Positions 62,200 to 64,000 of a DNA stretch of 64,000 nt are shown here, one piece after another. The DNA lies in NCBI RefSeq assembly GCF_001425825.1, contig NZ_LMDM01000049.1:124001-188000 (forward strand), given 5' to 3'. The position numbers and the translations under genes were made by a program. The stretch comes from Rhizobacter sp. Root1238. Lineage in GTDB: Bacteria > Pseudomonadota > Gammaproteobacteria > Burkholderiales > Burkholderiaceae_C. The notes below the pieces were generated by a model, which worked only from the letters and a program-made list of their open reading frames with translations, ran no database searches and was not told the DNA's origin. Position 1 is the first letter of the stretch. Each line of letters begins with the position of its first letter.

Positions 62200-62224
62200 G
62201 AACGAACCCCTCACGCAGCGCGCC

Positions 62225-62842
62225 TCAACCCTTCGGCGGCGCCGTATCAATGAAACTCTGCCGAAGCGCCAGCTTCTCGTAGAGCTTCGACAAGTTCGGG
62301 TAACTCGCCCGCCAGTCGATGTGCGCGAAGCGGAAGTCGAGGTACCCGAGCGCACAGCCGGTCGCGATGTCGGCCAGCGTGAAATGCGTCCCCGAACACC
62401 AGGCCTTGTCGCCCAGGCCCTGGCTCATCGCGGCCAGGCAGGCGTGCACCTTGTCCATCTGCCGGCTGACCCAGGCCGCGCTGCGCTGGCCCTCGCTGCG
62501 GCCGGCCCAGGTCTGCTCGAGCCGGGCCAGGATCGCGGCATCCTGCAGGCCGTCGCCGAGCGCTTCCCAGGTGCGCACCTCGGTGCGCTCGCGGCCGGTC
62601 TCGGGGATCAGCTTGCCGACCGGCGAACGGGTGTCGATGTACTCGACGATCACGCGCGAATCGAACACCGCCTCGCCGCCTTCCATCACCAGCACCGGCA
62701 CCTTGCCGAGCGGGTTGGACTTCATGATCGCGTCGCGCGTCCACACGTCTTCCAGTTCGAACTGGTAGTCGAGCTTCTTTTCCGCCATCACGATGCGCAC
62801 CTTGCGCACGTAGGGGCTTGCGAGCGAGCCGATGAGTTTCAT
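62225..62842 (-). CDS. glutathione S-transferase
   Basis: The 205-residue protein has an N-terminal thioredoxin-like domain: MKLIGSLASPYVRKVRIVMAEKKL with the Ser of the SPYVRK site typical of bacterial GST-like/YfcG-type enzymes, the cis-Pro loop NPLGKVPVLVM and the EAVFDSRVIVEYI glutathione contact. The all-alpha C-terminal domain has FTLADIATGCALGYLDFRF (N-capping box). It probably conjugates or reduces with glutathione in the cytoplasm. The stop lies 25 bp outside the inverted-repeat element. Confidence 0.9.
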   Translation of the reverse strand: MKLIGSLASPYVRKVRIVMAEKKLDYQFELEDVWTRDAIMKSNPLGKVPVLVMEGGEAVFDSRVIVEYIDTRSPVGKLIPETGRERTEVRTWEALGDGLQDAAILARLEQTWAGRSEGQRSAAWVSRQMDKVHACLAAMSQGLGDKAWCSGTHFTLADIATGCALGYLDFRFAHIDWRASYPNLSKLYEKLALRQSFIDTAPPKG

Positions 62843-63004
62843 GTGTGGGTGTCCCTGGAGTGAAAACGATTCTAGCGAAGGGTGCGCTCCCCCATGGCCT
62901 CGAACAGGGGAGTATGGCGGTGGCCTCTCGCGAGCGAACAGCGCGGTGGTACATTTTTCGCAGAGGGAGAACGCCGGCCATTCCAGGGCACGACGCAACA
63001 CTGC

Positions 63005-64000
63005 ATGACACCGCCGCAAGAGGGATTCATCGCGTCCGACGGCGACCAGCCGGCGCAGAGCGCCAGCATCGACAGCGCCGGCCTGAACGGCGTCGTCTCG
63101 ACGCTCGACACCACGCTGCCCCCATCGGCCACCCCGTCCAGTTTCGACAGCACGCTCACCGAGCGCCTGCCGATCCGCTTCACCGGCTCGGGCAGCGAGT
63201 ATTTCCGCATCTGGATCGTCAACCTGCTGCTGACGCTGGTCACCCTCGGGCTCTACTTCCCGTGGGCCAAGGTGCGGCGGCTGCGCTACTTCCACGGCAA
63301 CACGCTGGTGGCCGGCCATCCGCTGGGCTTCCACGGCGACCCGAAGAAGATGCTGCGCGGCTACCTGCTGGTGGCGCTGCTCGGCGTGCTGTACACCGTG
63401 GCCGGCAGCTTCTCGCCGGTGGCCGGGCTGCTGGCCTTCGTGATCGTCGCGCTGCTGTGGCCGGCCCTGTTCAAGTCCTCGCTGCAATTCCGGATGGCCA
63501 ACACCAGCTGGCGCGGACTGCGGTTCCGCTTCAAGGGCAGCACCGGCGGGGCCTACCGCGCGCTGCTGCCGCTGTTCGCGCCGAGCGCGGTGCTGGCCGC
63601 CGTGCTCGCCGCGGTGCCCGACCAGGCCCACCCGCCCGGCTGGTTCGGCGCGGCCTTCGGCAGCGTGATGGGACTGACGCTGCTGGCGCTGCCGCTGCTG
63701 CTCTGGAACCTGAAGAAGTACCAGCACGACCACTATGCGTTCGCGCAGCTGCAGACCGAGCTGCGTGCCGGCTCCGGGTCGTTCTACGGGCTGTGCCTGA
63801 AGAGCCTGGGCGTGTGGCTGCTGTCCGGCCTCGCCGTCGGCCTGCTGATGGCCGGCGGGTTCGCGCTGCTCGGCGACGGCCTGGGCGACTGGCTGCGCCA
63901 CAGCGGCGTCGGGGCCGGCCGGCGGGGCGGCATCGCGGCCGCGATCTTCGTCGTCGTGCTGTTCTTCGCGGTGTCGCTGCTGATGCAGGTCTTCGCCCGC
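63005..64000 (+). CDS. DUF898 (YjgN-like) membrane protein, 3' end beyond window
   Basis: The first 332 residues are seen. An N-terminal polar stretch of about 50 residues precedes PIRFTGSGSEYFRIWIVNLLLTLVTLGLYFPWAKVRRLRYFHGNTLVAGHPLGFHGDPKKMLRGYLL, the diagnostic opening of DUF898. Several more membrane helices follow, and NTSWRGLRFRFKGS and WNLKKYQHDHYAFAQLQT are conserved family segments. It is an inner-membrane protein of unknown function. The frame is open to the right edge. The exact start is uncertain because no strong ribosome site is visible. Confidence 0.82.
   Translation, partial: MTPPQEGFIASDGDQPAQSASIDSAGLNGVVSTLDTTLPPSATPSSFDSTLTERLPIRFTGSGSEYFRIWIVNLLLTLVTLGLYFPWAKVRRLRYFHGNTLVAGHPLGFHGDPKKMLRGYLLVALLGVLYTVAGSFSPVAGLLAFVIVALLWPALFKSSLQFRMANTSWRGLRFRFKGSTGGAYRALLPLFAPSAVLAAVLAAVPDQAHPPGWFGAAFGSVMGLTLLALPLLLWNLKKYQHDHYAFAQLQTELRAGSGSFYGLCLKSLGVWLLSGLAVGLLMAGGFALLGDGLGDWLRHSGVGAGRRGGIAAAIFVVVLFFAVSLLMQVFAR

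Noticed and set aside
61726..62253. Open frames of 97-175 codons within the inverted-repeat element
   Set aside because: They follow the symmetry of the repeat, have no consistent codon bias, and no domain is visible.

Overview
The window reads as chromosomal DNA of a high-G+C betaproteobacterium of the order Burkholderiales, probably from the Rubrivivax/Methylibium/Leptothrix side of the order. The grounds are strong G/C third-position bias, betaproteobacterial gene neighbours (lptD-surA-rsmA next to amgK, metX-metW, urtABCDE-fmdA, DUF4148 proteins) and short G+C-rich palindromic repeats of a type common in that group. No rRNA, tRNA, CRISPR array, transposase or prophage gene was seen. Genes are packed closely, with many ATGA or TGATG stop/start overlaps.

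Layout. 1-2.9 kb: the 3' end of a malic enzyme/phosphotransacetylase fusion gene, a secreted barnase-type RNase with its barstar inhibitor, and a small outer-membrane barrel protein. 2.9-8.7 kb: the envelope block lptD-surA-rsmA (minus strand), divergent from the cell-wall recycling kinase amgK. 8.7-17.8 kb: a LysR regulator, a DUF4148 protein, an ABC exporter with a COG2509-like flavoprotein, two M20 hydrolases and a DUF4399 protein. 17.8-24.2 kb: a minus-strand run of two alpha/beta hydrolases, an SRPBCC protein, a metallo-beta-lactamase-fold hydrolase and a large ferritin-like/Fer4_19/double-CDGSH iron-sulfur protein, then a DUF1993-DUF4440 fusion on the plus strand. 24.2-31.0 kb: a complete RND efflux operon (adaptor, pump, outer-membrane factor) with a divergent TetR regulator and an AcrR-like operator. 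31-38.9 kb: an MFS transporter/DeoR pair, assorted hydrolases and regulators, an SDR gene coupled to a QueA-like paralogue, a chalcone-isomerase-like protein and a two-gene small-protein unit. 38.9-44.5 kb: metX-metW, a structured intergenic region, a PL10 pectate lyase lipoprotein and a VanW-domain fusion protein.

44.5-55.5 kb is the most coherent system: a fusion of an NCS1-type permease, a Cys-rich module, a histidine kinase and a receiver, overlapping the gene of a LuxR-type response regulator, transcribed divergently from urtABCDE-fmdA-fmdB, a urea/short-chain-amide ABC transporter with a formamidase. The inference is that a transporter-derived sensor controls uptake and hydrolysis of amides as a nitrogen source. 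55.5-64 kb holds small unknown proteins, a PPi-type phosphofructokinase, a second protein with DUF4148-like repeats, a META protein, a membrane-anchored glutamate-synthase-like flavoprotein, an atypical response regulator, a 479-bp imperfect inverted-repeat element, a glutathione S-transferase and the start of a DUF898 membrane protein.

Start codons were chosen from ribosome-binding sites, signal peptides and overlaps. Family names rest on motif recognition by eye, without database searches.
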